A stretch of 64,000 nt of DNA, taken from contig NZ_PGGM01000004.1 in assembly GCF_003010965.1 (NCBI RefSeq), positions 186,001-250,000 on the forward strand. The letters run 5' to 3'. The notes under the pieces were generated by a model that was not told the origin of the DNA, ran no database searches, and worked only from the letters and a program-made list of their open reading frames with translations. A program made the position numbers and the translations under genes. Origin of the DNA: Phyllobacterium sophorae (lineage in GTDB: Bacteria; Pseudomonadota; Alphaproteobacteria; Rhizobiales; Rhizobiaceae). Positions 57,099-64,000 of this stretch are shown here, one piece after another; within the stretch, counting starts at the first letter, position 1, and each line of letters opens with the position of its first letter.

Positions 57099-58469
57099 TC
57101 AATACCGTTCGAAGCCGCGATGCAACTCCCAGTCGGTCACGCGGCGGTCATATTCGAACTGTTCCCATTTGGCGGTATGCACGTAGTGCTCGACCACATC
57201 CTCACCCAGCGCCGCTTTCAGCATCTTCGAGCGCGCGAGCGTCTCCGTCGCATCCCGCAAGGTCTTGGGGATTTCCCGCAGGCGGGCGCCACCATAGGCA
57301 TCGCCCTGGAATGGCGCGCCAAGTTCCAGCTTCTCATCGATCCCGGCAAGACCCGAGGCGATAAGCCCGGCAAAAGCGAGGTATGGATTGAGATCGGCGC
57401 CGCCGATGCGGCACTCGATGCGTATGCCTTTCGTCCCCTCACCGCACAGCCGGAACCCGGCCGTACGGTTATCAAGGCTCCAGACATTCTTTGTCGGTGC
57501 AAACGTGCCCGCCTGGAAGCGCTTGTAGGAGTTGATGTAGGGTGCGAGGAAATAGGTGAAGTCATCGGCATATTTCAGCTGCCCCGCCACCCACTGGCGC
57601 ATCAGCGGCGACATGGTGTGCTCGGCCTTCTTGTCGAAGAACAGCGGCGTCTTGCCGTCCGCGCTCCACAGGGAGTTGTGGACATGGCTGGAGCTTCCGG
57701 CGAGCGAATAATCGTACTTCGCCATGAACGTGATCGCCTTGCCCATCTGGGTGGCGATTTCCTTGCAGCCGTTCTTCATGATTACATGCCGGTCAGCCAT
57801 TTCCAGCGCCTCGGCATAGCGCACATTGATCTCTTCCTGGCCCGGACCCCACTCGCCCTTGGAATTCTCGACTGGAATACCCGCATCGAACAGGCCATTG
57901 CGGATCGCGCGCATGACCGCGTCTTCCTTGGTCGTCATCTGGATCACATAGTCCTGGATATAGGGCGATGCGGTCGCCATGCCCTTCCAGTGCTTGGCGC
58001 GGGCGGTCTCGTAGGTTTCGTCGAAGAGATAGAACTCCAGCTCCGAGGCGAAATAGGCAAGATAGCCACGCTCCTTCAGCCGGGCAAGCTGACGTTTCAG
58101 GATAGCACGGGGAGAGTGAGCAAGGTCTTCATGGTGGTGGTGGTCGAGAATGTCGCAAAGAACGAGCGCGCATTTCTCGAGCCATGGAATGTGGCGGATC
58201 GTGGCGAGGTCGGGCTTGATGACGAAATCGCCATAGCCTTGCTTCCAGCTCGCCGCCTTGTAGCCCGGCACCGGCTCCATATCGATATCGTTGGCCAGCA
58301 GATAATTGCAGCCATGCGTCTCGTCATGCGCGGATTCAACGAAGAAACTCGCGTGGAACCGCTTGCCGATCAGGCGGCCCTGCATGTCGACGAAACAGGC
58401 CAGAACCGTATCAATCTCGCCATTGGTCACGTGGCGCTTTAGTTCGTCGAAACTCCAATGTCCGGGCAT
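57099..58469 (-). CDS. Glutamine-synthetase-like gamma-glutamylamide synthetase
   Basis: This is a 456-residue glutamine-synthetase-superfamily ligase of the PuuA/IpuC/GlnA4 type. Metal and ATP-site motifs are SELEFYLFDE, GEWGPGQEEINVRYAEAL, the His pair in AGSSSHVHNSLW, PTKNVWSLDNRTAGFR and IECRIGGADLNPYLA. It would ligate glutamate to an amine with ATP. The usual partner for putrescine, a PuuB-type amine oxidase, is absent; an alcohol dehydrogenase is present instead, which points to ethanolamine or a similar amino alcohol. Substrate is inferred from context. Confidence 0.85.
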   Translation of the reverse strand: MPGHWSFDELKRHVTNGEIDTVLACFVDMQGRLIGKRFHASFFVESAHDETHGCNYLLANDIDMEPVPGYKAASWKQGYGDFVIKPDLATIRHIPWLEKCALVLCDILDHHHHEDLAHSPRAILKRQLARLKERGYLAYFASELEFYLFDETYETARAKHWKGMATASPYIQDYVIQMTTKEDAVMRAIRNGLFDAGIPVENSKGEWGPGQEEINVRYAEALEMADRHVIMKNGCKEIATQMGKAITFMAKYDYSLAGSSSHVHNSLWSADGKTPLFFDKKAEHTMSPLMRQWVAGQLKYADDFTYFLAPYINSYKRFQAGTFAPTKNVWSLDNRTAGFRLCGEGTKGIRIECRIGGADLNPYLAFAGLIASGLAGIDEKLELGAPFQGDAYGGARLREIPKTLRDATETLARSKMLKAALGEDVVEHYVHTAKWEQFEYDRRVTDWELHRGFERY

Positions 58470-58505
58470 ATTTTTTCCTCAAGCAAAAAATGTCGATCCA
58501 GGGCA

Positions 58506-58541
58506 AAATAAAAGGGGCGACCCGCCGAAGCCGGTCGCCCC
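58506..58541 (-). terminator. Rho-independent terminator after the permease gene
   Basis: On the minus strand the 9-bp stem GGGGCGACC / GGTCGCCCC is followed by TTTTATTTT. It lies between the permease gene and the ligase gene, so the ligase may have its own promoter or rely on read-through. Confidence 0.85.
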
Positions 58542-58552
58542 CTGTTTCAAAA

Positions 58553-60109
58553 TCAGGATGTTTCGCCCACTGCCTTTTCCGCAGCCTTGATAGCCGCCTG
58601 GCGCGCGGCAATGATTTCGCCGAGCGGGGGGCCTTGGAACCGGCGCTTCTCGAAGGCGAACCAGATGATCGCCGTCAGGATGAAGAAACCGACGGTGATG
58701 TAGAGCGCCCAGTCATTCGGCGGCTGGATGCCGATGACGAAGATCAGGATCATCGACAGGATCGACAGGATCGCAAACAGGGTGAAGATACCGCGCCCCA
58801 TGTTCCATGGGCCCATCTTGTCCCATTTCGGCGTGCCCCAGGCGAGGAGGCCGAGCACGATCGGTACGGTGAAGGAAAGGAACAGGAAGATAACGGTGCA
58901 GGATACGACGATGGTATAGGCCGAAGTGCCTGCAACCGAAACCAAAGACGATCCCCAGACGAAGAGCACCGACAGGACAGCCGATGTCCAGATGGCGGCC
59001 ACCGGTGTGCGGTAGGTCGGGCTGACCTTTGAAAGCGCCCCGGACGCCGGCAGTCCGCCGTCACGCGAGAAGGCGAAGATCATGCGTGATGCTGATGTCA
59101 CAGTCGCGAGGCCGCAAAGCAGCTGTGCCAGGAACACGACGATATAGACGAACTCCTTCAGGCCAGTGCCGACGCGCTGGTCGAAAGCCCAGAAGAACAC
59201 GTTCCAGCCCTGCTTGGCTGCTTCGTCCATGTTCGGGATCATGAGCACGAATGCGGCAAGGAACAGGTAGCCGAAGATCGCTGACCAAACCACCGACATG
59301 ACCATGGCGCGCGGTACGGAATGAGCCGCCTTGATTGTCTCTTCGGACGTATGGGCCGAGGCATCATAGCCGGTGATCGTATAGATCGGCAGCAGAAGGC
59401 CCAAGGCGAACACCCACCAGTTCGAGACTGCCGGCCATACATTGCCGCCGGCCTCGCCCGAATAGTTCTGGAAGGTGAAGAGCCTGCCGAAATCCCAGGT
59501 TTCGGCTGCGAACAGGCAGACGACCGCGATGAGGATCGAGCCGAAGAATATCAGGTAACCGGAAAAATCGGTAAGCTTCGCGGTCAGCTTGATCCCGAGA
59601 TGGTTGATCAGCGCCTGTGCCCCGGTGATGATGATCAGGAAGATCGTCTGCGTTGTGATCGTGTTCTCGATGCCGAGCGTCGCGCCGAAAGCGCCGACGA
59701 AGAACGTCCACGTCCCGACATTGATGGCGCCAAGCACGGTGATCAGGCCCAGCAGGTTGAGCCAGGCCGTCACCCAGCCGGTTCCGCGATTACCGAGGAT
59801 CGAACCCCAGTGATAAAGCCCGCCTGCCGTCGGATAGGCGGAACTGATCTGCGACATGGCGACGGCAAACGTCAGCGAGACGAAGCAGCCCACCAGCCAG
59901 CCAATGCCAATTCCGGCACCGCCGGCGCCCGATGTCGCCTGTGCCAGTGAATTGATACCGCCGGACAGGATGCAGATGATCGAAAAAGAGACGGCGAAAT
60001 TCGAAAAGCGGCTCAATCGCCGCTCCAGTTCCTGGGCGTAGCCCATGCTGTGGAGGACCTTTATATCCTCCGATTTGTCTGTCTCGGTATAATCTTGCTG
60101 TGTCATCAC
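58553..60109 (-). CDS. APC-superfamily amino acid/amine permease
   Basis: This is a 518-residue, 12-helix permease of the amino acid-polyamine-organocation superfamily, closest in form to GABA/choline-type (ACT/Bat1-like) transporters. Markers are ELERRLSRFSNFAVSFSIIC and SSAYPTAGGLYHWGSILGN near the N-terminus. The start may be the first or second of two adjacent ATGs. It probably imports the amine used by the gamma-glutamyl ligase. The neighbour upstream on the same strand is the amidohydrolase gene. Confidence 0.88.
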   Translation of the reverse strand: MMTQQDYTETDKSEDIKVLHSMGYAQELERRLSRFSNFAVSFSIICILSGGINSLAQATSGAGGAGIGIGWLVGCFVSLTFAVAMSQISSAYPTAGGLYHWGSILGNRGTGWVTAWLNLLGLITVLGAINVGTWTFFVGAFGATLGIENTITTQTIFLIIITGAQALINHLGIKLTAKLTDFSGYLIFFGSILIAVVCLFAAETWDFGRLFTFQNYSGEAGGNVWPAVSNWWVFALGLLLPIYTITGYDASAHTSEETIKAAHSVPRAMVMSVVWSAIFGYLFLAAFVLMIPNMDEAAKQGWNVFFWAFDQRVGTGLKEFVYIVVFLAQLLCGLATVTSASRMIFAFSRDGGLPASGALSKVSPTYRTPVAAIWTSAVLSVLFVWGSSLVSVAGTSAYTIVVSCTVIFLFLSFTVPIVLGLLAWGTPKWDKMGPWNMGRGIFTLFAILSILSMILIFVIGIQPPNDWALYITVGFFILTAIIWFAFEKRRFQGPPLGEIIAARQAAIKAAEKAVGETS

Positions 60110-60174
60110 GTTCCCCTATTATTCTGGTAAGTTGCAACGTCAGATACCCGCTAGAGCGCTACTCCGTAATTTGC

Positions 60175-60981
60175 CTACGCCGTTCCCCTCTTTGGTGTGC
60201 CCGCTTTTTTGGAAAGCGGTTGTTCCAGAATCTCCCTGAGCAGGCCGGACAGCATCGTGCCCCAGGCCTCTTCTTCTTGCGGCGTTGTGATAAGATCATT
60301 GCGGATCTCGATCATCACGGCCGGTAATCCAAGGGCAGAAGCGTGCCGCTCCAGCGTGTAGTAAACACGGTCTGCCGGTGAATAGGGTTCGTTGATGCCG
60401 ACGTTGAACTGATTCAACGCCTGCAGGCCCGCGATCAAGGGCGCGGCGACCCTGTCGTCATCATCATGGATGATGCCGATATGCCATGGGCGTTCCACAC
60501 CGCGATAGACCGGCGTGTAGGAATGCACCGCCACATAAATCGGCTCCGGCAGACCCTCGCTGGCCCGCTCCCGCACAAGCGTTTCAATGGCGGCATGGTA
60601 CGGTATGTGTGAAAGTGCAATTCGCTGCTGTTTGGCTGCTAACTCCAGATCAACATTGGCCGGAATCGTCGTGACCTCGCTCAGGGAGGGAACGAGATCG
60701 GGCGCATCAAGCGGACGATTGCAATCTATGATAAGGCGCGACACGCAGGATTCGACCAGCGGCGCATCCAGCATTTGGCTCATCACCTGGCTGACACCCA
60801 GAGCACCAGGATCCCAGGCAATGTGCTTTTGCAGATCATCCGGCTGCAGGCCCAGGGTGCCAAAGCCTTCGGGAATGTAATTGGAGGCGTGATCACACAG
60901 AATGACGAAGGGTCCGAGCCCATCGGGGTTCGACACCCGGACAGGACTCCAGCCATGCTCCACTGCCTGCGACAATCCCAT
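60175..60981 (-). CDS. N-formylglutamate-amidohydrolase-family protein
   Basis: This is a 268-residue zinc hydrolase of the N-formylglutamate amidohydrolase (HutG-like) family. Conserved parts include FVILCDHASNYIPEGF, AWDPGALGVSQVMS, SCVSRLIIDCNRPLDAPDLV and AVHSYTPVYRG. In this cluster it is a good candidate for the enzyme that splits the gamma-glutamyl amide to release glutamate and the oxidised amine product. It is the first minus-strand gene, divergent from the RpiR regulator. Confidence 0.85.
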   Translation of the reverse strand: MGLSQAVEHGWSPVRVSNPDGLGPFVILCDHASNYIPEGFGTLGLQPDDLQKHIAWDPGALGVSQVMSQMLDAPLVESCVSRLIIDCNRPLDAPDLVPSLSEVTTIPANVDLELAAKQQRIALSHIPYHAAIETLVRERASEGLPEPIYVAVHSYTPVYRGVERPWHIGIIHDDDDRVAAPLIAGLQALNQFNVGINEPYSPADRVYYTLERHASALGLPAVMIEIRNDLITTPQEEEAWGTMLSGLLREILEQPLSKKAGTPKRGTA

Positions 60982-61127
60982 ATTGCCCTCTTTGGCAATT
61001 GTACTTTACGTTACATTTTGTATTTTTATTTCCACTCTCGTATGATTTGATACATATCAACTAAAATTGTCAAATCCGAAAATTGCACTTTGCAAAAAAC
61101 GGTCACGGCAGATGTGGGGAAACACCG

Positions 61128-61961
61128 ATGAGCACCAGCATTTCCGAGCTGATCGCCGAGAAAATCGACGCCATGTCCGCATCGGAACGCAAGGCCGCGC
61201 AGACGCTCATTGCCAACTATCCATTGATCGGTCTGCGCACTGTTGCCGAATTCTCGACTCAGGCCGGGGTTAGTTCTCCGACGATCCTGCGTTTTGTTTC
61301 GCGCTTGGGTTTCCAGAGTTACCCGGATTTCCAGGGTGCGCTCCAGGAGGAACTCGCTGCACAGGTACAATCGCCGTGGAACCGGGCGGCCGCAATCGTA
61401 CCTGCAAAGGGTGGTGCAGCATTTCCCCTCATGGAAGCTGCCATCGAAAACATCCGCGAAACTTTCCAGCACCTGTCCCTGCAACAGCTTGACGACGTAA
61501 CAGATGCCATCAGCCGCAACCGTGCCCGTATCTATCTCCTCGGCGGGCGCTTCACTGATCCCATCGCCAGATACATGGCTGCGCACCTCAAGATTACCCG
61601 CCCTGGCGTGACGCATCTGGTCGGACAGGAAAGTCACTGGCGTGATCAGTTGATCGACATGGGCAAGAAGGATGTGCTGATCATCTTCGACATCCGCCGC
61701 TACCAGGACAGCCTGATCCGCTTTGCTGAAAAGGCCCAGGCGCGCGGTGTGGAGATTGTCCTGATCACGGATCAGTGGCTATCCCCCATTGCCCGATTTG
61801 CCCGTCATGTCATTGCCGGTCGCACCGCCGTTCCTTCGCCATGGGATTCGTCGGCAACCCTTTTCCTCGTTGCCGAAACACTTATCGCCGAGGTCACCCG
61901 CAAGCTCGAGAAAAGCAGCGCTAATCGGATCCGCGACATGGAACAGCTGCGTGATAATTAG
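61128..61961 (+). CDS. MurR/RpiR-family regulator
   Basis: This is a 277-residue RpiR-type regulator. The N-terminal helix-turn-helix (SASERKAAQTLIANYPLIGL, then VAEFSTQAGVSSPTILRFVS) is followed by a SIS domain (ARIYLLGGRFTDPIARYMAAHL). RpiR proteins usually sense phosphosugars, but members near amine genes are also known. The ATG at 61128 has GGGGA upstream; the frame extends a further 15 codons without ribosome site. It probably controls the divergent amine-utilisation genes. The 146-base divergent region is A+T-rich and contains TTGACA on the minus strand at about 61070. Confidence 0.88.
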   Translation: MSTSISELIAEKIDAMSASERKAAQTLIANYPLIGLRTVAEFSTQAGVSSPTILRFVSRLGFQSYPDFQGALQEELAAQVQSPWNRAAAIVPAKGGAAFPLMEAAIENIRETFQHLSLQQLDDVTDAISRNRARIYLLGGRFTDPIARYMAAHLKITRPGVTHLVGQESHWRDQLIDMGKKDVLIIFDIRRYQDSLIRFAEKAQARGVEIVLITDQWLSPIARFARHVIAGRTAVPSPWDSSATLFLVAETLIAEVTRKLEKSSANRIRDMEQLRDN

Positions 61962-62076
61962 ACTATATGCGCATCTAATCGTTGCCGTCAGTGCCCATTG
62001 ATATACAAATGCTCTTCCGGACTCAGAGGTCGCTCACGGCCTGCGGCCCATATCGAAATTATCAAGGACCCAAATC

Positions 62077-63495
62077 ATGCAGCAAGCTGACATCGGATTG
62101 ATCGGCCTCGGCGTCATGGGCGCCAATCTGGCGCTCAATATCGCTGAAAACGGTTATCGCGTCGCGGTTTTCAACAGAACTGTGGCAAAGACCCGCGAGT
62201 TCTACGAAGAAGCAGGTTCCCTGCAGGACAAGATCATACCGTGCGAAACGCTGGAAGAATTGGCCAAGAACATCCGCGCGCCGCGTCCGATCATCCTGAT
62301 GGTCAAGGCGGGCGAAGCCGTCGACGAGCAGATCGCCGCATTGAAGCCGTTCCTCGCCAAGGACGACATCATCATCGACGCGGGCAATGCGAACTTCCAT
62401 GACACGGTCCGCCGCCTGGCCGAACTTGGACCCAATGATCCGACATTTGTCGGCATGGGCGTTTCCGGCGGTGAAGAAGGCGCGCGTCATGGCCCGTCTA
62501 TCATGGTTGGCGGCACGCCGGAATCCTATGCGCGTATCGAGCCCGTCCTGACGGCGATCTCGGCTAAATACGAAGGCGAATCCTGTTCGGCTCTGCTCGG
62601 TCCCGATGGCGCCGGCCATTTCGTCAAGACCATCCACAACGGCATCGAATATGCCGACATGCAGATGATCGCCGAAGTCTATGGCGTGCTGCGCGATGGT
62701 CTCGGCCTTACTCCCCCGGACATCGGCAGGATATTCGAAAAATGGAATGCCGGTCCCCTGAATTCCTATCTGATCGAGATCACCGCCAAGGTTTTGCTGG
62801 CGACAGACAAGAAGACGGGCAAGCCTGCCGTCGACGTCATCCTCGACAGCGCCGGCCAGAAGGGCACTGGCCGCTGGGCCGCGATCGAGGCGCAAATGCT
62901 CGGCATACCCGCGACCGCCATCGAGGCCGCCGTCGCCGCCCGTTCAATCTCATCGCTCATCAAGGAGCGTAGCGAGGCTTCGAAAGCCTATGGCAATCTC
63001 GATGGCGCCAGGCTTGCGAACAGCGACGCCGATTTCATCGACACGCTGGAACGAGGCCTTCTCGCCGGGAAGATCGCTGCCTATGCGCAGGGCTTCGACG
63101 TGATGGCAGGTGCATCGAAGGAGCACGGCTGGAATATCCCGCTTGCCACGACGGCGCGCATCTGGCGCGCTGGCTGCATCATCCGCTCGCAGTTCCTCGA
63201 CCAGATCGCCGCGGCTTTCGAAGGCAGCGAAGGCAAGAACCTTCTGCTCGCGCCAGCCTTCGTCGAACGGATGAAGGCCGGTTCGAAGTCACTGCGCCAG
63301 ATCGTTGCGCAGGCGGCTCTTGCGGGTCTGCCGACCCCGGCGCTCTCTGCCGCGCTGAATTATTTCGACGGCTACCGCCAGGCGCGCGGCACCGCCAACC
63401 TCATCCAGGCACAGCGCGATTTCTTCGGCGCACATGGTTTCAAGCGTCTCGGCGAGGAAGGCGACTTCCACGGTCCTTGGTCGGATATCGGTTAA
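62077..63495 (+). CDS. gnd: 6-phosphogluconate dehydrogenase (decarboxylating)
   Basis: This is a 472-residue NADP-dependent enzyme of the oxidative pentose phosphate pathway, making ribulose 5-phosphate and CO2. The Rossmann motif IGLIGLGVMGANLALNIAENG is at the N-terminus (written here as IGLIGLGVMGANLALN), the substrate loop GVSGGEEGARHGPSIM at about residue 128, and catalytic Lys in GHFVKTIHNGIEYADMQ at about 183. Length is typical for the long homodimeric form. AAGGA precedes the ATG. It is followed by a hairpin (63559-63591) and then by a separate esterase gene. Confidence 0.95.
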   Translation: MQQADIGLIGLGVMGANLALNIAENGYRVAVFNRTVAKTREFYEEAGSLQDKIIPCETLEELAKNIRAPRPIILMVKAGEAVDEQIAALKPFLAKDDIIIDAGNANFHDTVRRLAELGPNDPTFVGMGVSGGEEGARHGPSIMVGGTPESYARIEPVLTAISAKYEGESCSALLGPDGAGHFVKTIHNGIEYADMQMIAEVYGVLRDGLGLTPPDIGRIFEKWNAGPLNSYLIEITAKVLLATDKKTGKPAVDVILDSAGQKGTGRWAAIEAQMLGIPATAIEAAVAARSISSLIKERSEASKAYGNLDGARLANSDADFIDTLERGLLAGKIAAYAQGFDVMAGASKEHGWNIPLATTARIWRAGCIIRSQFLDQIAAAFEGSEGKNLLLAPAFVERMKAGSKSLRQIVAQAALAGLPTPALSAALNYFDGYRQARGTANLIQAQRDFFGAHGFKRLGEEGDFHGPWSDIG

Positions 63496-63558
63496 CTGCG
63501 TCAACAGACCGGGTACTCTGAGTGGCGACTGTCTACAGGACGGAGACAATGTATCAAG

Positions 63559-63591
63559 CGGGAGACGGGTTTAACTATCCCGGCTCCCGCG
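63559..63591. terminator. Hairpin after gnd
   Basis: GCGGGAG-A-CGGG pairs with CCCGG-CTCCCGC around a short loop (TTTAACTAT). No T tract follows, so termination strength is uncertain. Confidence 0.45.
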
Positions 63592-63655
63592 ACATATGCA
63601 GGACATGGAAAAGCAACCAAGTGGTGCGGATGACGCCGCACTGGAGAAGTTAGAC

Positions 63656-64000
63656 ATGTCAATCAATAGCTATCGGCATCGCATCCACAAGGCCGAACAG
63701 CCGGGCAGCCCGCTGCTGTTCGTTTTTCACGGCACGGGCGGCGATGAAAACCAGTTCTTCGATTTCGGCCGGCGCTTGCTGCCGGACGCCACGATCGTAT
63801 CGCCGCGCGGCGATGTATCGGAACATGGCGCATCGCGCTTTTTCCGCCGCACGGGCGAAGGCGTCTACGATATGGACGACCTCGCCGCGCGCACGGGCAC
63901 CATGGCGCAATACATCCGGGCTCACAAGGACAGTGCGAAGCCCGCGACTGTGATCGGCCTTGGCTATTCCAATGGAACGAATATCCTGGCTTCGGTGATG
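63656..64000 (+). CDS. Alpha/beta-hydrolase (carboxylesterase-type), truncated by the window end
   Basis: The first 115 residues of an alpha/beta-hydrolase are present. The oxyanion region LLFVFHGTGGDENQFFDFG is near residue 19 and the nucleophile elbow begins in GLGYSNGTN (Ser) near residue 104, where the family G-x-S-x-G is G-Y-S-N-G. It resembles the YpfH/carboxylesterase-phospholipase group. The ATG at 63656 has GGAG eight bases upstream; in-frame ATGs at 63596 and 63605 lack a ribosome site. The catalytic Asp and His lie beyond the window. Confidence 0.8.
   Translation, partial: MSINSYRHRIHKAEQPGSPLLFVFHGTGGDENQFFDFGRRLLPDATIVSPRGDVSEHGASRFFRRTGEGVYDMDDLAARTGTMAQYIRAHKDSAKPATVIGLGYSNGTNILASVM

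Noticed and set aside
1-64000. CRISPR arrays, tRNA or rRNA genes, transposases, phage genes, secretion-system or defence islands
   Set aside because: No regularly spaced direct repeats, no tRNA cloverleaf with T-arm signature and no recognisable mobility or defence protein were seen. The repeats present are isolated palindromic elements.

Overview
The window is about 59 % GC and reads as an alphaproteobacterium of the order Hyphomicrobiales (Rhizobiales), probably Phyllobacteriaceae/Brucellaceae/Rhizobiaceae. The reasons are inositol- and rhizopine-type catabolic genes, EcfG-type stress promoters (GGAAC plus 18-19 bases plus TT), many CUT1/CUT2 sugar ABC transporters, a Zur/znu locus and several families of intergenic palindromic repeats. 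Genus is inference only. No rRNA, tRNA, CRISPR array, transposase or integrase was recognised.

Layout. (1) 1-5.4 kb: tail of a Gfo/Idh/MocA-type oxidoreductase, then a minus-strand inositol-type uptake and oxidation operon (binding protein, ATPase, permease, inositol dehydrogenase) interrupted by three copies of a ~185-bp composite palindromic repeat. (2) 5.7-8.1 kb: tiny one-helix membrane proteins, an exported phytochelatin-synthase-like peptidase and a GFA-family protein, with two EcfG-like promoters. (3) 8.3-14.1 kb: a tandem pair of GH92 alpha-mannosidase-like lipoproteins sharing an almost identical leader but different linkers. (4) 14.1-23.8 kb: a demethylation island. It holds an inosose-isomerase-like TIM barrel, a LacI regulator with operators, a MocD/MocE/MocF-like oxygenase set, a PanB-like protein, PurU, and a convergent GbcA/GbcB-like Rieske oxygenase pair behind a cobalamin riboswitch. 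(5) 23.9-37.1 kb: an L-fucose-type pathway (mutarotase, Gfo/Idh dehydrogenase, lactonase, fuconate dehydratase, SDR, FAH-family hydrolase) with a CUT1 ABC transporter and an IclR regulator. (6) 37.2-50 kb: KefB-type antiporter, DUF924, TerC-CBS protein with a structured leader, a Zur-regulated zinc locus (cobW, znuA, znuB, znuC, zur) and a TetR-emrAB efflux unit. (7) 50.3-62 kb: an ABC transporter behind a PHO box, then a minus-strand gamma-glutamyl amine pathway (permease, glutamine-synthetase-like ligase, Fe-alcohol dehydrogenase, aldehyde dehydrogenase, N-formylglutamate-amidohydrolase-like enzyme) with an RpiR regulator. (8) 62-64 kb: 6-phosphogluconate dehydrogenase and a truncated alpha/beta hydrolase.

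The common theme is use of plant- or membrane-derived small molecules: inositols and probably methylated inositols or rhizopine, betaines, fucose, mannosides, and amino alcohols or phosphonates. The most notable items are the demethylation island with PurU and a PanB-like protein of altered active site, the B12 riboswitch in front of a betaine-type demethylase, a mobile repeat that sits exactly between stop and start codons of operon genes and supplies their ribosome binding sites, and the paired GH92 lipoproteins.
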